Shown piece by piece: positions 38,250 through 49,091 of a DNA stretch of 64,000 nt (its first letter is position 1; each line of letters starts with the position of its first letter). Source of the stretch: Diphasiastrum complanatum (taxonomy: Eukaryota > Streptophyta > Lycopodiopsida > Lycopodiales > Lycopodiaceae); contig CM055095.1 of the NCBI GenBank assembly GCA_029204225.1, forward strand, positions 73,630,753 to 73,694,752. The letters run 5' to 3'. A model generated the notes under the pieces. The model ran no database searches and was not told the DNA's origin. It saw only the letters and a list, made by a program, of their open reading frames with translations. Both the position numbers and the translations under genes were made by a program.

Positions 38250-40265
38250 TTGTTTATGATTAGTTAAGGTTTCTCCATAAGCAATGACATTGAGCATTTG
38301 AGCTAACCTCCATCTCACCTCTCTCTCTTTCTCTCTTCTCTTCTCTCTTCCTCTTCTTGTCTATCCTTTTGTGGTGACCTGGTTTCGGCAGTTTGTTAAT
38401 GTTTTTGGCTTTTTACTGCTAAAAATCCTAAGCCTTTTCTCTTATCGCAATGTATAAACAGTTATTAGATTGTATCTAGTGCTTTCTAAGAATATACTAT
38501 ATTTGTTTATGCATTAGCAAATTTTTTGAGGAAGGATATTTGAATTTTATGTGACTATTGAAAGGGCTTAACTTTAATTGGAAAGCCAATACTTGGAAAA
38601 CTATTGCAAGGCAGATTCGAATATTATTTTTCTTCAAACCTCATGCATTTCTAAAGACCATTTTGCCCATACATGTGCTTATGGTTTGAAGGCACTTCTT
38701 ATTTGCTAAACGCTCTATGTAATGAAGGCCTTGCCTACTATCATATTTCAAAGGCAAATAACCTGAAGGGCAAGGGCAATGACACATATGCCCTTACTTC
38801 TATGGTTTCTTCCACACATTTCTAGTAAGACCAGCGAAGGCAGCACTCTCTTCCTCTCATGCAGGTTACCAGCAAAGCAGCAGTTTCCAGATTCTCCAGT
38901 GGCGAATTTTAGCAGTCAGCCAGCAGGTCAAAGAGCAGCTATCTACAAACAGATTTGGAGGATGTTTTATAGCGCACTATCCTTCTTCAAGGATTCTAGC
39001 AGTCAGTTTCCAGACCTAGCAGCGGTTCTGCTTCTTACCAGTGGTAGCCATCATCAATCTCGCCTCCAACGGCTGTTTCCAATCACAAGCAACTATGAGA
39101 CAGTTTGGAGATGGTTTGTAGTGCACTTCTAATGCATACTAAATTGTAGTTCCAGCAGACTAAAATGGCAGTTTTCAAGGCGGATTCTCTCACACATTTT
39201 ATGAAGATGGCTTCTATGACAGCGACTGACCTATAGCCAACCCACCATCACATTTCCTACAACCGTATGCATTTCATACAGCTAGCAGACAGCCGCTCCT
39301 CTAGCGTACCTCTTCACAAGGCTGTTTCCTTTCACAGGGCAACATCTCATGTATTCTAACCACTAGATCTATTTGGAAGCAATGTGTTGGCTTATGGAAG
39401 CCATGTTCCAAATGTCAGATCCTCATTTGCTCTCTCTTTGCAGACAGTTATCAGAGCCCACAGCTTCTAGCACGTTTTTCCTTGGCTATATCATGACAGG
39501 CTTATGCCATTGTAAATCATTCAGACACAATGTAGAACAGAGGCTTAGAAGCTCTCTGTTGGTGCTTTAATGTAGATTTGTTGTTTTTCTTATTCATCTA
39601 CAAGCTCATAACCTTTGTGTTCTCTGATTCTTATATAGAGGTGTAGCAATCCCTCTTCTTTGTAGTGTCTAGACTGTAGTACTCTACAAATGGTGATACA
39701 GATAATGTAAATCTGAGTGTTCTGAATCACACAACTTGTTTCTATTGTGAATACCTTCTATGCTTTTCATGGTGATTCATTTTGGTAGTAGAAAGTTTAT
39801 GGCACTGTATTGTTTAAGCCTATACATAGTGTTTGGGCTGGAATTGATTAGTGAAGTGTCTCTAGACTTCAATCTTGTGATTTGCGCAGATCATAGGAGT
39901 TAGATTCATGATAAGCTATTGTCAAGATAACGGAAACATTGTGTGTGTACTGGCAGCCCCTTGTGAAAACATCGGTTGATGACCAGTTTGCAATCACTTC
40001 TCCTCTCCACTCCATTCATTCTTAGTTAATTCTGGTTTTGCACTAATAATCACAGTATTAGCCTTTTTCTTGCTCTCTAGTAGGAACGATACCCGTTTAT
40101 ACTACAAATATCAATCATTTTGCTGTTGGTATGCCGCGGCACCTTTCCCTTCACCCATAAGGTTTTTCCATAAGCAATGCATTGAGCATTTGAGCTAACC
40201 TCCATCTCATCTCTCTCTCTTTCTCTCTTCTCTTCTCTCTTCCTCTTCTTGTCTATCCTTTCCTT
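38250..40265. repeat. Duplicated CT-rich segment bracketing about 1.8 kb
   Basis: A segment of about 85-100 bp, from cataagcaatg...cattgagcatttgagc through ctcttcctcttcttgtctat, occurs at about 38,272-38,352 and again at 40,168-40,262. The DNA between has no recognised gene. The pair may be the two edges of an insertion or LTR fragments. Confidence 0.55.
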
Positions 40266-40455
40266 CACCCAAAAGCATGATGAATGTTAGAGGAGTAGAG
40301 TTAAAGGAGGGTAGTGTTAGTGGTGAATAGAGTTAAGGGAGAAAGAAGGAAGTTAACTAAAAATAGCATCTATGCATAGTTAGGTACGTATCTAGTGATC
40401 TAACCCTTGTTGACAGGCGGGAGGGCTTTACTACGCGAGATCTTTGACCCTACAG

Positions 40456-42910
40456 TGGCGCCGTTGCCGGGGATAGGTTTCCACTAACTAGTTTAGCTGC
40501 ATTTTAGTTATTTTCTTGCTTTTTAGAGTAGTTTTAGGTAGATTTATGTGTGTTTAGAATTAGTTTTCTGTATTTTTTTTGTGTTTGGACTGTTCACAGC
40601 TAGCGGAGGAGGTGTGAGAGGCAATCTGCATTTTGGAGAGAAAAAGAGCCTAAAATCTCATCAAATTTTTATATCTCCAGAACCAATGTGAATTAACCCT
40701 TGCATGACTGGCAGTAGCTCCAAGTTACTGTCCCAGACCTACATAGAAACCTGCAAGAGTTAGTTCCAAGCAGATTGTAAAAATCAGAGAAAAATCATAA
40801 AAAATTCAAAAAAACCATTGAAAAAATCTAAAAAAATTCAAATATTCATAAGAACTCTCGTAGAATCCTCTGAAGTTCCATCTCAGTGAGACCAGGACAC
40901 AGAGAAGCTTGCGAGAGTTAGTTTGATGGCTAAGTATCTGTGCAAGAGTTCATAGTGAAAAAAAGACGAGAAAGTACCAATGAACCCTCGCAGACAGCAA
41001 AATTTGCAGTTCCAGTGGTCAAGAACTCTCGCAAAGGATTCTAAAGTTCCATCTCAGTGAGAACAGGACACAGAAGAGCTTGTGAGAGTTAGTTTGATTC
41101 CAGTGAGCAGAAAATTGGATCTAAGTGCAAAAAAATCACTAAAAAGTAAAGTTCCAGCAAATCCTTCCAGTAAGAACTCTCGCAGACCCTCTCAATCAGT
41201 TCAAAATGTCAATTTACATCAGTGATGAAGCCTGCGAGAGTTAGTTTTGAGATTTGGTGAAGATCAAGCCAAAAAAGTGGTTTTGAACTCTCATAGACAG
41301 TGAAATTTTCACTTCTTGTGAGAGTTAACTCTTGCAGAGAATTCTATAGTGAGATCTGACCCAGATCCAGCTACTGTGAGCCTTGCGAGAGTTACTTCCC
41401 AAGGACTTGAGAGATATCATGTTTTTTATCTGCAAAAATAGTTAAAGAACCCTTGCACAAGAGAACCCTTGCAGACCAGATCAGTGGAAAGATCTGCATC
41501 AGATCTAGCTACTGTCAAAATCTCATGTCAATCAGTGCAAGGAGTAAAAAGTTATCAAGGAAAAATCACTACAAAAGGTCTAAAATTCACTTCCGGTCGA
41601 TTAGATCGATCAGATCCTTGAGATCCAGACTGCATCCTACTGCATAAACAAGATCCAATTACTTTGGAATCCGCCATTGGATGAATTTGAGATTAGGATG
41701 ATCAATAGCACAAACAATTGCAAATCAAGCACCACACCTTCCCAGATTAGTAGCTGTGCAACAAGAGGCAATACCGGAACTAAAACCAATGGATTCAATG
41801 GGCCAACCTGTACCTGTCGCTCCCTTGCAAGCAATCCAAAGAGCACCATAGATGGAAATACCAAAATACGACGGATCATCAGATCCCATCCGATTCCTCC
41901 AGATCTACGAGCAAGCTTGTGAAATCTACGGCGAATGGACACCTGCGGAGAAGCTGATGTTGTTTCCCATGTCCTTATTGGCAGTGGCTCAGGTTTGGTT
42001 TTTCAACCTGTCAGAGGAAGAAAAATCTATCTGGGAAGCGGTTAAAGCGGCTCTCATTATGCGCTTTAAACCAAGAAAGTTCCTGGAAGACCTGTTCCTC
42101 CTATTGAGCAAAGTCAAGATGGGAAAACGAAAAAGGGTCTGGGACTATATTGAGCGGGTCAAACACTTACGATCTGAGTGTAGTGCAGCCTTTACTCCCG
42201 ATCACACGGTGATCATGTGGTTCCTAGCCGGACTACCACGAAACATCAGAAGAGAACTGAATCGACGGGAGCAGTACGCTACTTTGCAAGAAGCTATGGA
42301 CGATGCCATCAGGGAAGAGGATGAGGGATCTGACGAAGAATATCCATCCACCCACACCCCTACTCCCTCGTTAGCATCATCATCATTAAATGCATCTGCT
42401 GTATCCACAGAATTACTGTTGGAGCAAATGACGAAATTACACAAACAGCAGATGGAGCAACTTACAACGTAGTTTGACCAGAAACTGAAAGCCTTACAAG
42501 GAGCTGTAGCAGTAATGCCACATCAACCGAAACCAAACCAGCTGTAGTATCCAAGGCGAGAGAATGTATGGTGTTCAGTGTGCCTGCAAAACCATACAGT
42601 GAACGAGTGTCCAGTCTTAAAGCAAAATCTGAGATTGACACATAGATTCTGCCATCTATGCAATGCAACATCACACGATATGGCATTTTGCCCGTTTAAC
42701 CCCCGGATTGTTCAACAGAAGAGAAGTCCTTATCAGACTTCTTATCCTTACCATCAAGGGGCACCCAACGCGGCACCAAGGTATGGCACACCGAATCAAC
42801 AACAGCGTATGGCCTTACCTGCACCACCAGGGCTAGCCAATCAACAAGTGGCCCATGTAAACCTGACAGCAGCGGAACCAGAGATGCAAATGCCACCTCA
42901 ACCTAAGTAG
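40456..42910 (+). mobile_element. Ty3/gypsy (Athila-type primer) 5' part: primer site, leader, gag
   Basis: The primer site TGGCGCCGTTGCCGGGGAT at 40,456-40,474 is the tRNA-Asp type used by Athila-like elements. A leader of about 1.4 kb with inverted CTCGC/GCGAG words follows, then a gag capsid-like domain (41,852-42,472; PIRFLQIYEQACEIYGEWTP, FLAGLPRNIRREL) and a Cys/His-rich nucleocapsid-like part to about 42,910 (CLQNHTVNECPV, CHLCNATSHDMAFC). No pol follows. A truncated fossil inside the hAT element. Confidence 0.75.
40680..41480 (+). repeat. Leader repeat array of AACTCTCGC / GCGAGAGTT words
   Basis: At least a dozen variants of aactctcgcaga alternate with its inverse, gcgagagttagtt, across about 800 bp, for example near 40,853, 40,914, 41,025, 41,168, 41,226 and 41,378. 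They could pair as RNA stems in the gypsy leader. Confidence 0.6.
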
Positions 42911-43680
42911 CAACAATGGCACGGACCAGATGAACCATTTATGGATCTTGCCATAAATGAATACCGTACATTTCGAATCTCAGATTTTGTAATCAACTGT
43001 TTTTGACGATTCGTTAAATCAGGTGAAGATCTCAAGTCTCTCTTGTATTTTTCTTTTTGTTTGGAGTCTGATCTATAAATTGAACCTGTGACACTAGTAG
43101 GTGCTTGAACTGGTTCAGAAGGTGTTGGAATTTCATGACTGGGAATTCTGGCTCCAATCCTAGGATGTTCTAGACCCTTAGAAGGCTCTAAATTTTCAAC
43201 GAATATAGTCCTTTTAGATTTAACACGACGAACATCACTTTGAGAAGGTCTCCTACGAACATGAGAAAAGCTTGAACGTCGCGGATCAAAAGACTTACGT
43301 GGATCTGTTGATTTACCAGAATCAGTAACTGAGTGAATTGAAGCTTTTGACTCATCACTCAATGATTCAACTTATTCAAAAGAACAATGTTCTAGTTGTG
43401 CCAAGTCTGTATCTGAAGAGGAGGACGAGGTCGAAAGATTTGATACAAGTTGAGTTACAGGCGTCATTTCTAAAAATTACTTGTTTGAGGAATTTCAGAT
43501 GATGAACAGGTAAATGATGACGATGTCACATCGTTTACCAAAATATGTTCAGATTCAGGAGTGGCTTTATAAAGAAAACTTTCACTAGGAATGTTAGATG
43601 AAGATATTGTACTTGTTGCAACATATTGAGTTACAACTACTGAAATAAAAGAGGTAGAACTACTTGACATCGTAACCTCA
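42900..43680 (-). other. Unrecognised Ser/Arg-rich coding-like stretch
   Basis: Minus-strand frames read MSSSSTSFISVVVTQYVATS and, further on, RRSSFSHVRRRPSQSDVRRV and YRSDSKQKEKYKRDLRSSPD. Composition is Ser- and Arg-rich with no domain I know. It abuts the gypsy gag fossil and is probably part of another retroelement relic. Confidence 0.3.
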
Positions 43681-44114
43681 AAAAAAAAAATTTACGTACT
43701 TATGCTAAGCGTAGAACCGTTCAAATAGTTAACACCACACTAAATGTGCTCCTCAAACATAACTACAACCTATGCTGGTCATAGAACAAAGAAAAACCTA
43801 TGCGAACCTCAATAGACACACACAGAAAAACCAACTAAATGCAAATGAGCAACAAGCCTAAAAAGTAAATGGTTAATAAAAACTTTCGACGGCTACCATG
43901 CCTTAAATACTGTTTGGCAGCATTCTTAGGGTTAGGGTTAGGTTTGGACTGTCCGGGCTAATACTCGAGGTTGGCGTGGGGTGAGGTGAGTCACGGCAAC
44001 TTGGTCTCAAAGTAAGCTGGAGGACTAGCGTGAGACGAGCCAGACACTAAATACTGCCTCATCTACTGATGAACGTTAAATAACAACAGTCAACCACATA
44101 TGGCTAGACCCCAT

Positions 44115-44456
44115 CTATGCTAAACATTTGTACGGATCCTCCACAGACTCCTCGCCCTCATCAGGTGCATTGTTCTGTCGCTCTCGCTCTGCCTCCCGGT
44201 TAGCCCGAGCTGCCTCCTGGTCAGCCCGACGGCGTGCAGCCCTTTCCCTGACCATGATGAGCTGCCATCGTGTGAAGTTTATTCCGATCTGCTCATCCAA
44301 ATCCAGCTCAACAGCGGGGGCGGGGATCTGCAGCTCTGGGTGTCTCTGCCGAGTCTCTCCCAGCATCTCTGCAATGTCTGCTTCTTGCTTCCGATGTCTT
44401 TCGTTGTGCCTTCGGACATCTTCCTCGAGCTTCCTCCTGGCTTTGCCCTCCGCCAT
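44115..44456 (-). CDS. Small acidic/basic coiled-coil protein near hAT right end
   Basis: An intact frame of 113 codons: MAEGKARRKLEEDVRRHNER starts a strongly helical, charged segment, then a short Pro-containing linker (HPELQIPAPAVELDLDEQIG), a predicted Trp-containing helix (NFTRWQLIMVRERAARRRAD) and an Arg/Glu coiled coil ending DEGEESVEDPYKCLA. No family is recognised. It lies just inside the hAT right end and faces the transposase gene, so it may be an accessory protein of the element. GC content is much higher than in the surroundings, like the hAT transposase exons, which supports common origin. Confidence 0.5.
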   Translation of the reverse strand: MAEGKARRKLEEDVRRHNERHRKQEADIAEMLGETRQRHPELQIPAPAVELDLDEQIGINFTRWQLIMVRERAARRRADQEAARANREAERERQNNAPDEGEESVEDPYKCLA

Positions 44457-44469
44457 CTCACGACACCCT

Positions 44470-44690
44470 GTTGCTCGAAATGACCCTCACGGCCTCTCAC
44501 AGCCTCTCAATGGCTCTCACTGGCTCTCTCACAGCCCCCCTCTCACAGCCTCTCACTCGGTCTGTCACACAGCCTCTCACAATGCCTCTCTCTCACAGCC
44601 TCCCACTGGCTCTCCCTCACAGCTTCTCACAATGCCTCTCACCCCCTCTCACTGGCTCTCTCACTGTCTCGTGAGTGCCTATTTAACCCC
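44470..44690. repeat. Tandem repeat of CTCTCACAGCCTCTCACTGG-like words
   Basis: Short direct repeats of tctcacagcc and tctcactggc run upstream of the small minus-strand gene. Confidence 0.75.
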
Positions 44691-44699
44691 ACAGCCTGT

Positions 44700-44965
44700 T
44701 TCCCAATTTGCTTTTGTTGATGATCCCATGTGCTACTGTACCTGCCCCATGTGCTGATCCCCCACATGCTGCACTGCATGGTCTGCTCCTCCACAGTGCC
44801 CATGTGACGGTGTACCTGTCCAGATGTATTGCTCCCCCACATGCTTCACTCCGATTGGGTCCATGGTCTGCTCCTCCACAATGCCCATGTGCTACTGTAC
44901 CTGCCCCATGTATTGCTCCCCCACATGCCGCACTCCAATTGGGTCCGCTCTCCCACAGTGCCCCC
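44700..44965. repeat. Tandem array in hAT right subterminal region
   Basis: About three imperfect units with ctgctcctccacartgcccatgtg, gtacctgyccmatgt and attgctcccccacatgc words. Likely subterminal repeats of the hAT element and possible promoter of the small gene. Confidence 0.7.
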
Positions 44966-45061
44966 AGTACAGTCCCCCTGTACAGTAACATCTTAGTTTT
45001 TACCTAGTTTTAGCCTGTTAAAAGGGTTTTTTTTTTTTTTAATAATAAAAATATTATTTTT

Positions 45062-45141
45062 GTGGTGCCGCCCTGGTACCGCTGGTCTGAGGGCGGCACC
45101 ATAACCGCGGTACCATAATGGTGGTACCACGTGCCACCATG
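45062..45141. repeat. hAT right end: GGTACC palindrome cluster
   Basis: Contains ctggtaccgc, gcggtacca, and ggtggtaccacgtgccacc before the terminal catg, mirroring the left end. Confidence 0.6.
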
Positions 45142-45149
45142 GTATATAT
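45142..45149. repeat. hAT target-site duplication, right
   Basis: gtatatat follows the right terminal ...ccaccatg and is itself followed by more TA repeats, which lowers certainty slightly. Confidence 0.65.
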
Positions 45150-45619
45150 ATATATATAATCTGGAGTGCTGATCATTTTGAAAAAGATGCATCCACTGGA
45201 ATTTCGCCATAGATTCTCAAAGATGTGTGCCATTTGATAATCGTTATCAAATCTATCCTGATACATGATGCGCTACTAGAAATCTGCTCGAAGTACTTCA
45301 GTGATGATCGCTCCTAGATACATGAGTGATGAGCCCCCGTGGATAATCGGTGCGGTGGCTGCCTTCGAAGAGAGAGAGAGAGAATATGACGTTCGAAGAG
45401 AGAGAAGAGTTCTTCAAATAGCAAGAGAGAGACGCCTGAAGAGGCCTTCGAAAATAGGAAGAAGTCGAAAGTTCTATATTCGAATAAACAACAGGCTCCG
45501 AATGCATAAAGTTTGATAGTTCGGCCCTTCAAATACATAGGGAGATGGCCTTCAAGAAATAAGAACCACAATAGTCCCGAAGAGTGAAGGGTATGAACAT
45601 GGGACACCTCACGAAATTT

Positions 45620-47090
45620 ATTACTTCAGACTTTGGTTGGCCTCCTTTATCACGTGGTATTGAACCTTTTCCATTAACTCTAGGTGCTCCATATTGAAAT
45701 CAGTCTTGTGCGGAAAGAAGCACGTATTCTCCCCCGAAATCCAATTCGATGTTGTCCATGCTATAAATCTGGACTCCTAGGATCCACCCAACATCGCGGC
45801 TCAAAAGTACAATTTGGCTATTGACAATTGGTCTTGGACTTTGTCGGACACCATAGGTACATTTGGATCGAAAGCCAATGCTGGTACACAATTCTCATCT
45901 GGTTGAAACTGATGTCAACTTGGCCAAGTCGTATCCACTACGATCGACCAACTGTATTGTTGGTGAATTATGGGCCAATTTGGAGTATGGATTGTGAGTT
46001 TATCCATTGCCACTCCCAAATCTTTCCATTTATTCCTACGAGGCATTGGAACATAATATGGATCCACCTAGAGCTGGCAAGGGCTTGTTACATAACTCCT
46101 TATTGAATTTGGAGTCTTTTCAAAAGTTGTTCTGCACTATGGTAATTGCTCACCCAATGTGGGTAGCTTATCCAATTCTTTGTCGGCTTCAATCTCTCAA
46201 GTTTTAAACTTGATAACCCATCCAGCCCTTGAGGTTTCATGTGGCTGTGGATGTAAGAACATCTGGATCTGTTCCTCAAGAGTGATCGGTTTTTGAAACA
46301 ATTGTCTGGCCCTTGATGTTGATGGCCCTGCGTCCCTGGCAACGAACCCAAAATTGTAGCGGGCATTTCCTATCCTACCCTCAACCCTAGATCCAAGCAC
46401 ACAAGCATCAAGGAGATGAAGCTAGTTGTCACGTGGAGGTTCGTTCTCATGAGAGTGATAACATATATCATAATCCAGCATGTGATATGATTCATGTCTA
46501 ACACTAAGATCCATTAACACTAAGCATTAACACTACATCCATTAACACTAGATTCACAACAATGATAGAGACTTATTCTTCTCTCTCTCCCTTTCTCTCT
46601 CACAAAAAACATAAGAACAATCAATCCCAATAAGCATCAAATCCAACAAATAGCAAATCCAAAGAAAACATGAGAGTTAGAGGAGGAAAGATGGAGAGCA
46701 AGGACATTCCATATCCAATTCATAAGAGGGCCAACCTGCTTGTATTGAAATGAAGAGAGCATGTGTACAATATTCAAAACTACCACTATATATAGGGCTT
46801 TGGCCTCAAAACCATTTAAACTTGAAAAAGTGAGGGAACCCATTCAAAAATTGGAGGGAACCAATTCAAATTTGAATTTTGGTGGGAACCCCCTATTTTA
46901 TTCACTAACTTGACTAATAGGCCCTGCGACATTAAAAGTCCCGCAGAAAGGCCTAAAGTCCTTTTATTAAGTTGTAACTAATCAATTATCTATGTGATCA
47001 TCGAGTTGGACTTACACACGTAGGGTGTCAAATCCCACTCACTTATTAACTAGGGTTAGGGTTGCCTCGATATCCGCAAACCCTCCAACA
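45620..47090 (-). mobile_element. Gypsy-like relic with minus-strand LTR and second copy of 34-kb family
   Basis: On the minus strand an LTR-like start, tgttggagggtttgcgg, at 47,090 leads to a primer-site-like ttgggttcgttgccaggga near 46,350. Then comes coding sequence (PITLEEQIQMF, SRAGWVIKFKT) close to that at 34.1-34.35 kb. It is a broken fossil; the two copies have diverged clearly, so it is not recent. Confidence 0.55.
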
Positions 47091-47099
47091 CCTTTCCTC

Positions 47100-48229
47100 T
47101 CCAATAATTTCAGTAATGCTTGCGTACTGTGACCGTACACATACATATACTCCTCATGGGTGGGAGACCGCCCTATGAAAAATATCAACTAGTTATGTTG
47201 AGTTTATTTGGCAATTTGAGGCCAATATGCAATTTTTATGTTAGAGATAGACTTTATGAAGCTAATAAGGCCTAAGAATAGTGGATTTACTAGTTTTGAC
47301 TATTAGGCAACTTGATAAGGTCTCATATAGGCCTCTTGTTATTGGCTCAAATACATGCATTGAATCTAGTCATGTTAGATCTAGGTTTTGGTAAAAATCT
47401 AGAAACTTTCATAAGTTGATAAGCTTGTGCAAGAACATCCAAATAGGGAAAGGGGCTATTATAAATAGGCTATAGGCATAGGAGGAACCCATCTCTCTCA
47501 TTCTTCTCTCATTCATTCTTATGGAAAACATTTCTTTGGGTTTCTACATCCATTTTTTGCATCTTGGTGGTGATATAGTGAAATTTTGTGTGTAGAATGC
47601 TATTTTTCTTATGTATTTGGATCCACACGTGTGAGTACTATTGTTGTATTTTTGTTATATGGACATTAATAGTAAATTCACATATCTAAGTTTTTATGAC
47701 AAGTTCTTATTGAGTTTACATCTTCTATGCATAGTAGATGCATGATTTCTACATTTGTAATGATGCTAGATGTTCTCTCCAAATTAGCTAAAGATCAAAA
47801 GGCATAAATGGATCTTTGTAATCTATTTTTTTAACATGTTATTAGAGCTTTGTTGCAAGCTATAATTGGAGAAAAAGCCATTTTTAGAGAGTCATTTGGA
47901 GATGTCATCAATTCTAGAGTGTGCTAGAGTGATTCCTTGTCAAAATCAAGCATTTTCAAGTGGGCATTTTTGTGATCCAAAGCTCAATTTAGGTCAAAAT
48001 ACTTGTAGTAGGATGATTTCCCTCATTGATTGATGTATTTTTGTGACTTTTTATGCATAATAAAGGATCTATATCATTCTTCAAGATTCTATATCAAGTT
48101 TCTACCTTTTGCATGTTTTGTGCGATTAAATATATGCACTTTTGTGGAAACTCTAAAATTGATAGGATCTATTGATTTGGAAGTTTTTGGACTTTTCAAG
48201 AGTGTATTTCAATCTTATAGAGTGCAAAA
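47100..48229 (+). mobile_element. Older copia LTR/leader, split by the young copia
   Basis: A degenerate primer-site-like ttattagagctt near 47,840 follows LTR-like DNA, and a leader runs to 48,229. The rest of that leader and a gag start (GGFMLESNDGL) continue after the young element at 54,536-54,925. Old, broken and truncated. Confidence 0.5.
48225..48229. repeat. Young copia target-site duplication, left
   Basis: caaaa precedes the 5' LTR; the same 5 bp follow the 3' LTR at 54,531-54,535. Confidence 0.9.
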
Positions 48230-49091
48230 TGTTGAAAATTGTCACTTCTCACTTGACATTGGTTCATGTAAATATTGATCAAACATTAAAATATGTTGAT
48301 GATATGATTTCACACGTGTGGATCCTGTTCCCACGTGTGAAAGGATGTACTTTTCATGTTTGTATATATCCAAATTGATTTTGTATCATTCTAGTTAGTG
48401 TGAACATGAAATGACTAGTTTTTAGTCAAGTTGACTAGTCACCTACAAATTAGCTTTCCTTGCATGTGCATGAGTAAATGCTCCCACATGGCAAGTGGAT
48501 GTTCACACGTGTGTGTAGAGTACTAGAAGATAAGAGTTGACCATTTTCTTTAGATCCTATTTTGTAGGGAATATTCCTATATTCTAGGAGACTAGCTTTT
48601 TGGATTTTAGTCATATTCTAGAAGGTCAACTATTGGATAAGAATCAAGGATGGATAAAATGGATAGATCTGGGTGATGTGGCACTTTTCACATGTGTGAA
48701 GGCCTGCTGGACTGTACCAGACTCATGGATGTACTTGATCCATAAAAGGATCATCATTTTGCTAAGAAGATTGATGAGACTTTTGCACTCTACACTTTTG
48801 TGAGATTTCTAGTCATTTGTCTTGTGATTTTTATGCATGATTGCTATCTAGTATCATTGTACTTGTTGTTTCAGGTGCAGGCCGTACAGTGGACAGTACT
48901 CCACACGTGTGAAGCCTCTCTCACTAAAAAAATGATGTGTTGATCCATTGCTCTTGCTTAAATCCAAGTGTAGTGAATCTAGATCAAGATCTAATGTGTA
49001 GAACTTGATAGATTTATTGATTAAGCAACCAATAACTCTCTATGATTGTAAAGTACAATCATTATTGTCCTAAAAACTGTAAAATTTATCA
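48230..49091 (+). repeat. Young copia 5' LTR
   Basis: 862 bp, TG...CA. Contains four CACGTG boxes (48,313, 48,332, 48,506, 48,904) within cacacgtgtg-like palindromes; a fifth position reads cacatgtgtg. Confidence 0.95.

Larger units (their letters stand above)
30233..45141. mobile_element. hAT-like DNA transposon with nested insertions
   Basis: The ends read catagatccagcggtacc (left) and, in complement, catggtggcacgtggtacc (right), and both carry clusters of GGTACC words before an AT-rich stretch. Immediate flanks are gtatatat at 30,225-30,232 and 45,142-45,149, an 8-bp duplication typical of hAT. Inside are a hAT transposase gene (+) and, near the right end, a small coiled-coil gene (-). 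About 10 kb in between (34-43.9 kb) is retroelement debris, so the hAT itself was about 5 kb. The AT-rich flanks mean the duplication could be a chance match, but the similar ends support it. Confidence 0.75.

Noticed and set aside
43925-43950. Telomere-like ttagggttagggttagg
   Set aside because: Only two to three units, not the plant TTTAGGG form over any length; a similar scrap at 47,051 is also too short to mean an old telomere.
44128-44757. Plus-strand frame of 209 codons over the hAT right end
   Set aside because: It is the complement of the better supported minus-strand coiled-coil gene and of tandem repeats.
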